This document shows, one piece after another, positions 45,259 to 53,908 of a DNA stretch of 59,503 nt. A model generated the notes under the pieces. It did no database searches. It was given only the letters and a program-made list of their open reading frames with translations, and was not told where the DNA came from. This DNA comes from Rhodospirillaceae bacterium SYSU D60007. GTDB lineage: Bacteria > Pseudomonadota > Alphaproteobacteria > Reyranellales > Reyranellaceae. The position numbers and the translations under genes are program-made. The stretch lies in the NCBI GenBank assembly GCA_003574685.1, contig QOCQ01000028.1:1-59503 (forward strand), given 5' to 3'. How positions within the stretch are numbered: position 1 is the stretch's first letter; every line of letters starts with the position of its first letter.

Positions 45259-46196
45259 TGACCGGTTCGCCCTTGCGCCACGCGGGGTATGTCGATCTGC
45301 CGGAACACCGGGCAAAGGGCGGCTTCGACCATGCCGCCGTCCATGGCGCCAGCGGCCATGTCTACGTCGCGCACACCGCGAACGACGCAATCGACGTCTT
45401 CGATCCCGCGGACCGGCGGTACCTCTTCTCGATCCCGGACTTGCCCGGCGCGGCGGGTATCCTGGTGAGCGATGAGGGCCAGTTGGTCATCGTCTCGAAC
45501 CGCGCGGCCAACACGATCGGCGTGTTCGCGCCGGGGCCAAGTCCCCCGGTTCGACGGATCGCGGTCGGCATGCGCCCCAATGGCCTTGCCTACGATCCTC
45601 GCCGGCAGATGGTGCTGGCGGCGAACGTCGGTGATCCGGCCGTGCCCGGCTCGCACACAGTGTCGATCGTCGGCCTGGGCCCGGATGGCGTGCGCGCGGA
45701 TATCCCGGTCCCGGGGCGCACGCGCTGGGCGATCTTCGATCCCGGACCGGAACTCTTCTACGTGAACATTGCCGACCCTGCCGTGATCGTCGTGCTCGAT
45801 CCGCGGCAGCCGGACAGGATCGCCTGCACCTTCGCCGTTCCTCACGCCGGTCCGCACGGCCTTGATCTCGACGGCGCCACGCATCGGCTCTTCTGTGCGT
45901 GCGACGCCGGTGTGCTCGTCACCCTGGACGCCCGATCGGGGAGCGTCCTTGGTGAAGAGTCGCTCACCGGCGCGCCCGACGTCGTCTTCTTCAACGGCCA
46001 GCGCCAGCAGCTCTACGTCGCCGTGGGTGATCCGGGCGTCATCGACGTCTTCTCGACCTCGACGATGGAGAGGCTGGCATCTGTCGAGACGGAGGCGGGA
46101 GCGCACACGACGGCCCTCTCGCCAGCCGGTGACCGGCTCTATGCCTTCCTGCCGCGGACGCATCGGGCGGCGATCTACGACATCGCGAGCGACTAG
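45258..46196 (+). CDS. YncE-like beta-propeller protein
   Basis: A 312-residue protein with repeated blade-like units: HVYVAHTANDAIDVFDPADRRYLFSIP, QLVIVSNRAANTIGVF, MVLAANVGDP...HTVSIV, LFYVNIADPAVIVVLDP and QLYVAVGDPGVIDVFSTSTMERL. This spacing, about 40 residues per unit, is that of the seven-bladed YVTN/YncE group. There is no clear signal peptide, although such proteins are often exported. The ATG at 45258 shares its A with the stop of the MATE remnant (TGATG). A binding or scaffold role is likely; the ligand is unknown. Confidence 0.8.
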   Translation: MTGSPLRHAGYVDLPEHRAKGGFDHAAVHGASGHVYVAHTANDAIDVFDPADRRYLFSIPDLPGAAGILVSDEGQLVIVSNRAANTIGVFAPGPSPPVRRIAVGMRPNGLAYDPRRQMVLAANVGDPAVPGSHTVSIVGLGPDGVRADIPVPGRTRWAIFDPGPELFYVNIADPAVIVVLDPRQPDRIACTFAVPHAGPHGLDLDGATHRLFCACDAGVLVTLDARSGSVLGEESLTGAPDVVFFNGQRQQLYVAVGDPGVIDVFSTSTMERLASVETEAGAHTTALSPAGDRLYAFLPRTHRAAIYDIASD

Positions 46197-46284
46197 CCAT
46201 GCTCATGGTCACCGCGATGCAGCGACCGACGCTGATCCGACATGCGCGCTGTCGGGCGGCCGGATATGAAGCGGGAGAGCGAAC

Positions 46285-47277
46285 ATGACGCAGGATGGCC
46301 TGTTGGTGCTGTCGCGCGCCGAGATCGAGCGGCTCCTGTCGTTCAGCGACTATGTCGACGCTGTCGAAGCAGCACTGCGTGCAGCAGCCGCCAGCCGCGC
46401 CGTGGGGCCGCCAGCCTCGGCCCTGCACGTGGCCGACGGTTCGTTCCATGTCAAGGCCGGCGCGCTGATCGACGACTGTGGCGCTGTCGTCGCGATCAAG
46501 CTCAACGGCAACTTCCCCGGCAATCCAGCCGCCCATCGCCTGCCGACGGTGCAGGGCGTGATCTACCTCGCCGATGGCAGTAACGGCCGCCCACTGGCGT
46601 TGATGGACTCGATCGAGATCACGATCAACCGCACCGGCGCGGCCACGACGCTGGCGGCGCGTCACCTGGCGCGCGCCGACTCGCGCGTGGCGACAATCTG
46701 CGGCGCGGGCGTTCAGGGGCGGATCCAGGCAGTCGCCATCGCCGCGGCCGCCCGGCCCGAGCGGCTCCATGTCTGGGATGCCCGGCCTGAGGCGGCAACC
46801 GCGCTGGCCGCAGACCTGGCCCGAGACCTGCGGCTTGACGTGCGTGCCAGCCGCGATCTGGCGCCGGTGCGCGACAGCGACATCGTCGTCACCTGCACGT
46901 CAGCGCGACAAGCCTTCCTGATGCGGGAACTGGTGCGGCCCGGTACCTTCATCGCCGCGGTCGGCGCCGACAACGCCGACAAGCAGGAGATCGACCCCGC
47001 GCTGTTCGCGTGTGCGCGTGTCGTAGTCGATTCGCTGGAGCAGTGTGCGGAGATCGGCGACCTGCACCACGCGCTGTCGGCGGGCGCCATAACTCGCGAC
47101 GCCGTCCATGCGACGCTAGCCGAGCTCGTGGCAGGCGAGAAGCCGGGTCGCCGCGATGCGCGCGAGATCACGTTGTTCGACAGCACCGGCCTTGGATTGC
47201 AGGACATCGCGGCGGCCGGTGCGCTCTATCGCCGGGCACTGGCGCAGGGCGTCGGCGTGCGGCTGGCCGTGAACTGA
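46285..47277 (+). CDS. Ornithine cyclodeaminase / mu-crystallin family protein
   Basis: A 330-residue NAD(P)-dependent protein of the OCD/mu-crystallin family. The N-terminal substrate domain has the GPPASALHV and FHVKAGA regions with AIKLNGNFPGNPA. The Rossmann motif is ATICGAGVQGRIQAVAIAAA (about residues 136-155), and the SDIVVTCTSA and FIAAVGADNADKQEID segments follow. Members act as ornithine cyclodeaminase, alanine dehydrogenase or imine reductase; the substrate cannot be chosen here. The ATG at 46285 is preceded by GGGAGAGC. It is 41 bases upstream of the GST gene. Confidence 0.9.
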   Translation: MTQDGLLVLSRAEIERLLSFSDYVDAVEAALRAAAASRAVGPPASALHVADGSFHVKAGALIDDCGAVVAIKLNGNFPGNPAAHRLPTVQGVIYLADGSNGRPLALMDSIEITINRTGAATTLAARHLARADSRVATICGAGVQGRIQAVAIAAAARPERLHVWDARPEAATALAADLARDLRLDVRASRDLAPVRDSDIVVTCTSARQAFLMRELVRPGTFIAAVGADNADKQEIDPALFACARVVVDSLEQCAEIGDLHHALSAGAITRDAVHATLAELVAGEKPGRRDAREITLFDSTGLGLQDIAAAGALYRRALAQGVGVRLAVN

Positions 47278-47318
47278 CAGAGGCCGGGCTCACAGACCAG
47301 CGTGATCAGGGAAAAGGC

Positions 47319-48011
47319 ATGACCGATGTGATCCTGTACGGCTTTCAGCGCAGCACCTACGTCAACGTGGCGCGGCTGGTGCTGCTGGCCAAGGGTGTGC
47401 CCTTCGAGTTCCACGACACCGAGACCGTGATGCGGGCACCAGGTGGGTGGACCCTGCATCCGTTCGGACGGGTCCCGGTGCTGTTGCACGACGATTTCCT
47501 GCTGTGGGAGACGGCAGCCATCGTCACCTACATCGACGAGGCGTTCGCGGGTCCGCCGCTGCAGCCCGCCTGCGCGCGCCGCCGGGCCGCGATGCGCGCC
47601 TGGATCGGCAGCGTCGACTCCTACTACTATCCCTGGATCGTGTTTCATCTGGTGCACGAGCGGCTGGTCTTCCACGAACTGGGCATTCCCGCCGACGAGC
47701 AGGCCGTGATGCGTGCCCTGCCGGAGATCCGGCGCGCCCTGGCGGTACTAGAGCAGCATCTCGCCGCCAATCGGAGCTTCCTGGCCGACGATGCACCGAG
47801 CCTGGCGGACTACTTCATGCTGCCGTCGCTGACGGCGCTGGGCTTCACGGACGAGGGGCGCGACATGCTTGCCCAGACGCCGGCGGTCGCGCGCTGGCTT
47901 GCGGCCATGGCGGCACTTCCGGCCGTTCAGCGGCTGCGCGCCATGCTGCCGCCGCCGGTTCCGATCGAGCATGCACGGCACTGGGTACAGATACATCGTC
48001 CCGCAGCCTGA
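47319..48011 (+). CDS. Glutathione S-transferase family protein
   Basis: A 230-residue GST. The N-terminal thioredoxin-like domain (1-80) has VILYGFQRSTYVNVARLVLLAKGVPFEFH, with RSTY in the usual catalytic Ser/Tyr position, and LHPFGRVPVLLHDDFLLWETAAIVTYID, which holds the glutathione-binding VP and ExS/ExA motif. The all-helical second domain follows, with the N-capping Asp in PSLADYFMLPSL. It may conjugate or reduce electrophiles produced under chromate or oxidative stress. The ATG at 47319 is preceded by GGGAAAAGGC. Confidence 0.9.
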   Translation: MTDVILYGFQRSTYVNVARLVLLAKGVPFEFHDTETVMRAPGGWTLHPFGRVPVLLHDDFLLWETAAIVTYIDEAFAGPPLQPACARRRAAMRAWIGSVDSYYYPWIVFHLVHERLVFHELGIPADEQAVMRALPEIRRALAVLEQHLAANRSFLADDAPSLADYFMLPSLTALGFTDEGRDMLAQTPAVARWLAAMAALPAVQRLRAMLPPPVPIEHARHWVQIHRPAA

Positions 48012-48084
48012 GGTGGGAGCCACACCGCGCAACCAGCGTTGAAACAGAACACGGGGAATTGGGAATTGTTCTGGGAAGATCGCC

Positions 48085-48735
48085 ATGTCCCCGACTCGTC
48101 AGCTGTCCGTCACCGTTGCACTACTGAGCGCTCATCTCACAACGTGCGCGCTGGCGCAGGAAACGCACAGCGTGCCCCTGCTGACCTCGTCCGGTGCGGT
48201 TGCGTGTACGCCGGCACTAACCGGTGGCGGGAAGCCGGTCCGCTGGGAAGCCGTTGGAGCGCCGGACATGCCAAGCGGTCGCGCCATTGCCGAGACAACA
48301 CGCGACCCCACGAGCGCACGCTATCCACTGTGCATTCATGAAAACATCTCGGCCGCGAACGTCGACGTCATGCTGAGGTTCAGGCCGGTTGACGGCAAGG
48401 TCGATCAGGCCGGCGGCATCGTGGTCAGGCTGCGCGATCCCGGCACCTACTATGTCGTGCGTGCCAACGCTCTCGAAGACAACGTGCGCCTTTACCACGT
48501 GATCAAAGGTGTGCGCCGCCAGTTCGCAGGCAAGGACGGTGTCAAAGTGGCAGCAGGCCGATGGCATACCTTACGCCTGCGCCTTGCCGGTGACGCGTTC
48601 GAGGTGTTCTTTGACGGCCAATCAATGTTCACGGCGCGCGACACGCGCATTGCCGCGCCAGGAAAGGTCGCCGTGTGGACGAAGTCCGACAGCGTGACGC
48701 AGTTCGGCGAAATGACAGTGAGCGTCCTGCCATGA
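48085..48735 (+). CDS. Exported LamG/DUF1080-like protein
   Basis: A 216-residue protein with a signal peptide (about 1-24, ending CALAQ). The rest is a beta-sandwich of the concanavalin/DUF1080 type: RWEAVGAPDMPSGRAIAETT, VDVMLRFRPVDG, GIVVRLRDPGTYYVVRANALEDNVRLYHV, AAGRWHTLRLRLAGDAFEVFFDGQSMFTA and GKVAVWTKSDSVTQFGEM. Such domains bind or cleave sugars, but no catalytic residues can be assigned. It lies between the GST gene and the exported SOD gene on the same strand. Confidence 0.75.
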   Translation: MSPTRQLSVTVALLSAHLTTCALAQETHSVPLLTSSGAVACTPALTGGGKPVRWEAVGAPDMPSGRAIAETTRDPTSARYPLCIHENISAANVDVMLRFRPVDGKVDQAGGIVVRLRDPGTYYVVRANALEDNVRLYHVIKGVRRQFAGKDGVKVAAGRWHTLRLRLAGDAFEVFFDGQSMFTARDTRIAAPGKVAVWTKSDSVTQFGEMTVSVLP

Positions 48736-48814
48736 CGCATTGCGGCCCTGTCAGCAACGCACGCCAAAGCATTCACCCACAGCGTTCCTGCACTCCCTTC
48801 GGAAGGAGCTGGTC

Positions 48815-49519
48815 ATGACGGCAGCCTCGCGCAGACATCTCATCGAAACCGCTGCTGCCCTGGGCATCGCGACACTGGCGACAAGTGCCGCCCGGGCGCA
48901 AACGGCGCCGGTCACACGCAGCGCCACGCCATACAAGGTCAAGCCGTTGCCGTTTGACCCGCAGAGGATCGCCGGCCTCTCGGAGCGTCTGCTGATCAGC
49001 CACTACGAGAACAACTATGGTGGCGCCGTGAAGCGCCTCAATGCCATCTCCGAACAGATCGCATCGCTTGACCCTGAGAAGACGCCGGCCTTCGTGGTGA
49101 GCGGGCTGAAGCGCGAAGAGTTGATCGCTTACAACTCGATGGTGCTGCACGAGCTCTATTTTGCAGGATTGGGCGAAGAAAGCCGACCGGGTGAACGGCT
49201 TGCTGCGGCTCTGGAGCGTGACTTCGGCAGCTTCGAGCGCTGGCGTGCGGAATTCACCGCAATAGGCCGGGCACTCGGTGGCGGATCGGGCTGGGTGCTC
49301 TTGACATGGTCATCGCGTGACAACCGGCTGCTCAATACCTGGGCTGCGGATCACACGCAAACACCGGCCGGAGGCACGGCCATTCTGGCGCTCGACATGT
49401 ACGAGCATGCCTATCACATGGACTATGGCGCGAAAGCCGCGGACTATGTCGCCGCCTTCCTGCGCGCCATCCGTTGGGCCAACGCTGACGCATTATTCGC
49501 CCGGGGGAGCCGAGGCTGA
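48815..49519 (+). CDS. Exported Fe/Mn-type superoxide dismutase (ChrC-like paralogue)
   Basis: A 234-residue SOD with a twin-arginine-like signal (SRRHLIETAAALGIATLATSAARAQ) and the same core as the SOD domain at 43466: LLISHYENNYGGAVKRLNAI, LKREELIAYNSMVLHELYF, GRALGGGSGWVLL, NTWAADHTQ and LDMYEHAYHMDYG. The metal ligands (His, His, Asp, His) are kept. The signal peptide would deliver it to the periplasm after folding and metal loading. The ATG at 48815 follows GGAAGGAG. It has no rhodanese domain, so the cluster encodes one cytoplasmic and one exported version. Confidence 0.9.
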   Translation: MTAASRRHLIETAAALGIATLATSAARAQTAPVTRSATPYKVKPLPFDPQRIAGLSERLLISHYENNYGGAVKRLNAISEQIASLDPEKTPAFVVSGLKREELIAYNSMVLHELYFAGLGEESRPGERLAAALERDFGSFERWRAEFTAIGRALGGGSGWVLLTWSSRDNRLLNTWAADHTQTPAGGTAILALDMYEHAYHMDYGAKAADYVAAFLRAIRWANADALFARGSRG

Positions 49520-49537
49520 GAGGCCGGACGTACGGCT

Positions 49538-50335
49538 TTAGCAACGCCCAGCCAGCAGCGCCTGCGCCATCTCGGCGAAGCCGTCACCGGAGCGCTGCGT
49601 CGTGATCCAGCGCGGCAGGTGCGTCATGCGATCGGCGAAGTCGCGCACGTTGGCGACGCCGATGGCGTTGGGAAAGTAGCCGAACATCGGCGCGTCGTTG
49701 GGCGAATCGCCGGCGAACACGTAGCGCTCGCGCCCGGCATCGAGATCGACGCCGAACTGCTCCTGCATCATCAGCGTCGTGGTCGTGAGCTTGTCGTAGT
49801 CGCCGAACCAGCCATTGACGTGGATCGAGCTGATCTTGGCATGCGCACCATGCGCCTCGAAGATCGCCACGATCCGATCGACTGATTCGCGCGGCAGCGC
49901 CGGCACATCCTCGCAGATATCAATGGCGAGATCGGCCAGCCGATAGGGTTGGTCCGACGCGATGCCCGCGCCCGGCACCTCGCGCAACACCTGTGCGCGG
50001 ACCGCCTCAAGGCGCCGCCGGCCTTCAGCGCGTTCGGAATCCGACTGCACGAAGCGCGTGCGCAGCCTGCCGCCATCGCGATCAGGCCACATCCAGAAGG
50101 CGCCGTTCTCGCCGACAACGGCGTCGACCGGCCACATGCGCGCGATGTGATCGCACCAGCCTGCCGGCCTGCCCGTGACCGGCACAACCAGCAAGCCCGC
50201 CGCCTTCAGCGACTCCAGCGCAGCATAGGCTGCGGCCGTCAGACTGCTGTCGGTGGTCAGCGTTTCGTCGATGTCGGTGAAGACCCCACGGATCAGGCGC
50301 CGGTCGGCGGCAGGGAACGCTGCAAGCGGTGTCAC
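49538..50335 (-). CDS. HAD-IIB family phosphatase
   Basis: A 265-residue haloacid-dehalogenase-type phosphatase of the Cof/MPGP subgroup. Motif I is GVFTDIDETLTTDSS (nucleophile and acid Asp), motif II lies in LLVVPVTGRPAGW, a C2-type cap follows, and motif IV is FAGDSPNDAPMFGYFPNAIGVANV. Relatives dephosphorylate sugar phosphates such as mannosyl-3-phosphoglycerate or sucrose phosphate; the substrate is not clear. I place the start at the GTG at 50335, which has AGGAAGGA six bases upstream; frames to 50380 or 50443 lack a ribosome site. Confidence 0.85.
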   Translation of the reverse strand: MTPLAAFPAADRRLIRGVFTDIDETLTTDSSLTAAAYAALESLKAAGLLVVPVTGRPAGWCDHIARMWPVDAVVGENGAFWMWPDRDGGRLRTRFVQSDSERAEGRRRLEAVRAQVLREVPGAGIASDQPYRLADLAIDICEDVPALPRESVDRIVAIFEAHGAHAKISSIHVNGWFGDYDKLTTTTLMMQEQFGVDLDAGRERYVFAGDSPNDAPMFGYFPNAIGVANVRDFADRMTHLPRWITTQRSGDGFAEMAQALLAGRC

Positions 50336-50553
50336 GCCATCCTTCCTCTTCAAAGTCCCGGCTGCGGGACTGCGCACCATAGCCGCACGGCTGACAATCT
50401 GGAAAGCAACTGAAGACGCCCGAGGCGCTCTTGGGCGAACCACACGAAGGTCACACCCGATATACGTGCATGGCCTCTAGCGTCGCAAACGCTCGGGATA
50501 TGCGCGAAGCATCTCGCAGAAGGTTCGCGCGCACACTCGACCTGGAGTTGGCG

Positions 50554-51993
50554 ATGCCAGTGTTCAGAGGCACAGCGGGCGATGACATCCTGAACGGAAC
50601 GGACGATGACGATCTGCTCTTCGGTTTCGACGGCCGGGACCGGCTCTTTGGCCTTGGTGGCAATGATGGCCTGTTCGGTGGTCCCGGCGACGACCACCTC
50701 GACGGCGGCGATGGCGATGATGGGCTCAACGGTGGCGACGGCCGGGACTTCATCAACGGTGGCTTTGGCGACGATGTGATCGATGGTGCCAGCGGCAACG
50801 ACGAGTTGTGGGCCTTGCCCGGCAATGATGTCGTCCGCGGTGGCCTGGGACACGACCGCCTGTTCGGCAATGACGGCAACGACCAGCTTCTGGGCGAGGA
50901 CGGCAACGATCTCATCGACGCCGGCAACGGGCGCGACTTCGTCAATGGCGGCTTCGGCAACGACTCGATCACCGGCGGGGCGGGCAATGACGAGCTCTGG
51001 GCATTGCCCGGCGACGATATGGTGACCGGTGACGACGGCAACGACCGCATCTTCGGCAATGACGGTTTCGACACGCTGGGCGGCGGCTTCGGCAACGATC
51101 TGCTTGACGGCGGCAGCGATACAGGCCTGCTGTCAGGCGATCACGTCCTGATCTTTGATGGCGCTGACGAATACGGTGTGCGGGTGCGCGGCGATGCCCT
51201 GACCGGCAGCGACCGTGGCGGTAATGATGACATCAGGGGTGGCGCAGCGGACGATCTCATCGCCGGCGACGCGGTGGGGCTTACCGATACGGCCGCCGGC
51301 GGCGACGACCGGATCGAGGGCGGCGGCGGCAATGACCAGCTCTACGGTGACGCCTATATCGAATTCCTCCCCCGCCCACGGCCCGAGCCGCAGCCTGGTG
51401 AGCCGGCCACCTTCCTGATCCCCGAACGGGGCATGGGCGAAAATGCCCGTGGCGGCAACGACATCATCAACGGCGGCATCGGGGACGATGTGGTAGTCGG
51501 CGATGCCGTCAACTTTGTCGAAAGCATCTTCCTGGACGATGCGCCGAGTGCTGCCATTGGGGGCGACGACGTGCTGAGCGGCGGCGAGAGCAATGACATC
51601 ATTGCCGGCGACGCACGCGATCTGATGGCCGACAACGCCCGTGGCGGCAACGACGTCCTTTACGGAGGGAATGACGATGATCAGTTGTTCGGGGACTCGC
51701 CCTCCATGAGATTTGGCACTGTCGGCGGCGCGGATGAGCTGCACGGCGACGCAGGCGATGACTTTCTGTTCGGCAATCTGGGCGATGATGTCCTGGATGG
51801 CGGCCAGGGCAACGACTATCTCGACGGCGGCGCCGGCAATGATACGGCCACCTTTAGCGGCGCAGCGGATGACTATCAGGTGAGCCAATCCCCCTATGGA
51901 TGGCTCGTGACTGAAGTTGCCACGGGAGAGGCGGATAGCCTGATTGACATCGAGTTCCTGGTCTTCGGCAATACGGACTCCCCGATTGCCTAG
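50554..51993 (+). CDS. RTX-type calcium-binding repeat protein
   Basis: A 479-residue protein built almost wholly of glycine-aspartate nonapeptides (GGxGxDxLx), in a first run covering about residues 5-195 and further blocks at about 215-280, 305-380 and 395-440. No enzymatic domain is visible. Such repeats fold into calcium beta-rolls once outside the cell. There is no N-terminal signal peptide; the C-terminal end (FSGAADDYQV...IDIEFLVFGN) is typical of type I secreted RTX proteins. No type I transporter genes are adjacent. The ATG at 50554 follows CTGGAG. It may be an adhesin or surface-layer-like protein. Confidence 0.87.
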   Translation: MPVFRGTAGDDILNGTDDDDLLFGFDGRDRLFGLGGNDGLFGGPGDDHLDGGDGDDGLNGGDGRDFINGGFGDDVIDGASGNDELWALPGNDVVRGGLGHDRLFGNDGNDQLLGEDGNDLIDAGNGRDFVNGGFGNDSITGGAGNDELWALPGDDMVTGDDGNDRIFGNDGFDTLGGGFGNDLLDGGSDTGLLSGDHVLIFDGADEYGVRVRGDALTGSDRGGNDDIRGGAADDLIAGDAVGLTDTAAGGDDRIEGGGGNDQLYGDAYIEFLPRPRPEPQPGEPATFLIPERGMGENARGGNDIINGGIGDDVVVGDAVNFVESIFLDDAPSAAIGGDDVLSGGESNDIIAGDARDLMADNARGGNDVLYGGNDDDQLFGDSPSMRFGTVGGADELHGDAGDDFLFGNLGDDVLDGGQGNDYLDGGAGNDTATFSGAADDYQVSQSPYGWLVTEVATGEADSLIDIEFLVFGNTDSPIA

Positions 51994-52034
51994 ACAGCCA
52001 TCCAGGCGGACGATTCTGGCCATGGCGTATCGCG

Positions 52035-52059
52035 GCGAAGGGCTGTAAAAGCCCTTCGC
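52035..52059 (+). terminator. Hairpin between the RTX gene and purB
   Basis: A perfect 10-bp stem (GCGAAGGGCT/AGCCCTTCGC) with a five-base loop GTAAA. It lies 42 bases after the RTX stop codon and just before the purB ribosome site. It has no U-run, so it may end the RTX transcript weakly or shape the purB leader. Confidence 0.42.
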
Positions 52060-52075
52060 ACGGAAAGAGGCCAGG

Positions 52076-53401
52076 ATGATCCCCCGCTACAGCCGTCCGG
52101 AAATGGCGGCGATCTGGGAACCGCAGAACCGGTTCCGCATCTGGTGCGAGATCGAAGCGCATGCCTGCGACGCCATGGCGGAGCTGGGCGTGATTCCCAA
52201 GGCAGCGGCGGCGGCAATCCGCGAGGGCGGCAAGAAGGCCATGGCGGCCATGGCGGCCGACCCCGCGATCCACGTCGCCAAAATAGACGCGATCGAGCGG
52301 GTCACCCGGCACGACGTGATCGCCTTCCTGACCTGGCTGGGCGAATTCGTCGGCCCCGAGTCGCGCTTCGTGCACCAGGGCATGACGTCGTCGGACGTGC
52401 TCGACACCACGCTTGCCGTGCAACTCGTCCAGGCCGCCGATCTGCTGCTGGAAGACGTCGACCGGGTCATGGCCGCCCTGAAGAAGCGCGCCTTCGAGTT
52501 CAAGGACACGCCGACGATCGGCCGCAGCCACGGCATTCACGCCGAACCCACCACCTTTGGCGTGAAGCTGGCGGGCCACTACGCCGCCTTCGCGCGCTGC
52601 AAGGCGCGGCTGGCAGCGGCGCGTGCCGATGTCGCCACCTGCGCCATCTCCGGCGCGGTCGGTACGTTCGCCAACATCGATCCGCGTGTCGAGGCGCATG
52701 TCGCCGCGAAGCTGGGCCTGATCCCTGAAACGGTTTCGACGCAGGTGATCCCGCGCGACCGGCATGCGCAGTTCTTCGCGACGCTGGGCGTGATCGCCGG
52801 CTGCGTGGAGAACCTCGCGATCGAGATCCGCCATCTGCAACGCACCGAGGTACGCGAGGCCGAGGAGTTCTTCTCGCCCGGGCAGAAGGGAAGCTCGGCA
52901 ATGCCCCACAAGCGCAACCCCGTGCTGACCGAGAACCTGACGGGCCTGGCGCGCCTGGTGCGCGGCTATGTCGTGCCAGCGCTGGAGAACCAGGCGCTAT
53001 GGCACGAGCGCGACATCTCGCACTCCTCCGTGGAGCGCACGATCGGGCCGGACGCCACGGTCACGCTCGATTTCGCCCTCGTCAGGCTGAGGGGGGTTGT
53101 CGAGAACCTCGTCGTCTACCCCGAGCGGATGAAGGCCAACCTCGATTCGCTGGGCGGGCTGGTATTTTCGCAGCGCGTGCTGCTGGCCCTGACCCAGAAG
53201 GGCATGAGCCGGGAGGCCGCCTACGCCGCCGTCCAGCGCAATGCGATGGAAAGCTGGAAGGGCAACGCGTCATTCATGGCGCTGTGCCGGGCCGATGCCG
53301 AGATTCGCGAGCACCTGGCCGACGACGAACTCGTGGCCCTGTTCGACCTGCGCTACCACACGCAGCACGTCGACACGATCTTCCGGCGGGTCTTCGGCTA
53401 G
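52076..53401 (+). CDS. purB: Adenylosuccinate lyase
   Basis: A 441-residue lyase that acts twice in purine synthesis, cleaving SAICAR and adenylosuccinate to release fumarate. Motifs: the N-terminal YSRPEMAAIWEPQNRFRIWCEIE, HDVIAFLTWLGE, GMTSSDVLDTTLAVQL, TIGRSHGIHAEPTTFG with the catalytic His, and the family signature loop GSSAMPHKRNPV, which carries the catalytic Ser. It is complete and of normal length. It precedes the ATPase inhibitor gene, which is convergent; purC, purS and purQ follow about 4 kb further on. Confidence 0.97.
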   Translation: MIPRYSRPEMAAIWEPQNRFRIWCEIEAHACDAMAELGVIPKAAAAAIREGGKKAMAAMAADPAIHVAKIDAIERVTRHDVIAFLTWLGEFVGPESRFVHQGMTSSDVLDTTLAVQLVQAADLLLEDVDRVMAALKKRAFEFKDTPTIGRSHGIHAEPTTFGVKLAGHYAAFARCKARLAAARADVATCAISGAVGTFANIDPRVEAHVAAKLGLIPETVSTQVIPRDRHAQFFATLGVIAGCVENLAIEIRHLQRTEVREAEEFFSPGQKGSSAMPHKRNPVLTENLTGLARLVRGYVVPALENQALWHERDISHSSVERTIGPDATVTLDFALVRLRGVVENLVVYPERMKANLDSLGGLVFSQRVLLALTQKGMSREAAYAAVQRNAMESWKGNASFMALCRADAEIREHLADDELVALFDLRYHTQHVDTIFRRVFG

Positions 53402-53417
53402 CGAAGCGGCCGCCAGC

Positions 53418-53747
53418 CTACTTCGACTCGTTCATCAACTGCTCCTTCGCCTCGTCGAGCAGCTTCGTCATCTGTTTGCGCAGCGTGGCGGCATCGGTCG
53501 GCTTGCCGCCGGCCTCCAGGTCCTTCATCACCTTGTGCAGCACGTCCTCGTCGCCCGGCTTGTCGAAATCCGCCAGCACGACCTCCTTGGCGTAGGCTTC
53601 CGCCGCATCGCCCGACTTGCCGAGCTGCGCTGCCGCCCACAGGCCCAGCAGCTTGTTGCGCCGGTTGTTCACCTTGAACTGCAGCTCCTGATCCTTCTGG
53701 AACTTGGTTTCAAAGCCCTTCTTGCGATCGTCGAAGGTGGTGGACAT
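53418..53747 (-). CDS. DUF1476 / ATPase inhibitor subunit zeta
   Basis: A 109-residue helical protein of the DUF1476 family. In Paracoccus the corresponding protein is the zeta subunit that inhibits the F1-ATPase. Sequence marks are STTFDDRKKGFETKFQKDQELQFKVNNRRNKLLGLWAA at the N-terminus (the inhibitory part), AYAKEVVLADFDKPGDEDVLHKVM and a C-terminal charged helix. The gene is found beside purB and purC in alphaproteobacteria. The ATG at 53747 follows AGGAG at long spacing. Confidence 0.92.
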   Translation of the reverse strand: MSTTFDDRKKGFETKFQKDQELQFKVNNRRNKLLGLWAAAQLGKSGDAAEAYAKEVVLADFDKPGDEDVLHKVMKDLEAGGKPTDAATLRKQMTKLLDEAKEQLMNESK

Positions 53748-53908
53748 CGCGGCGCATCTCCTGGCTGTCGTCATCGGCGGCGGCAGCGCCGCCAGCCTTA
53801 TATAGCGATGCGGCCGGTGCGGCGCCACCCTGCACCGCCGGCATTGCCGGCGTGGCCGCCGCAATGGCACAGTGCCGCGGCAAGCCGACACACCGGGATG
53901 GGACCGCC

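Noticed and set aside
52035-52059. Purine riboswitch before purB
   Set aside because: Only one simple hairpin is present; the conserved multi-helix core and nucleotides of purine riboswitches are not seen.
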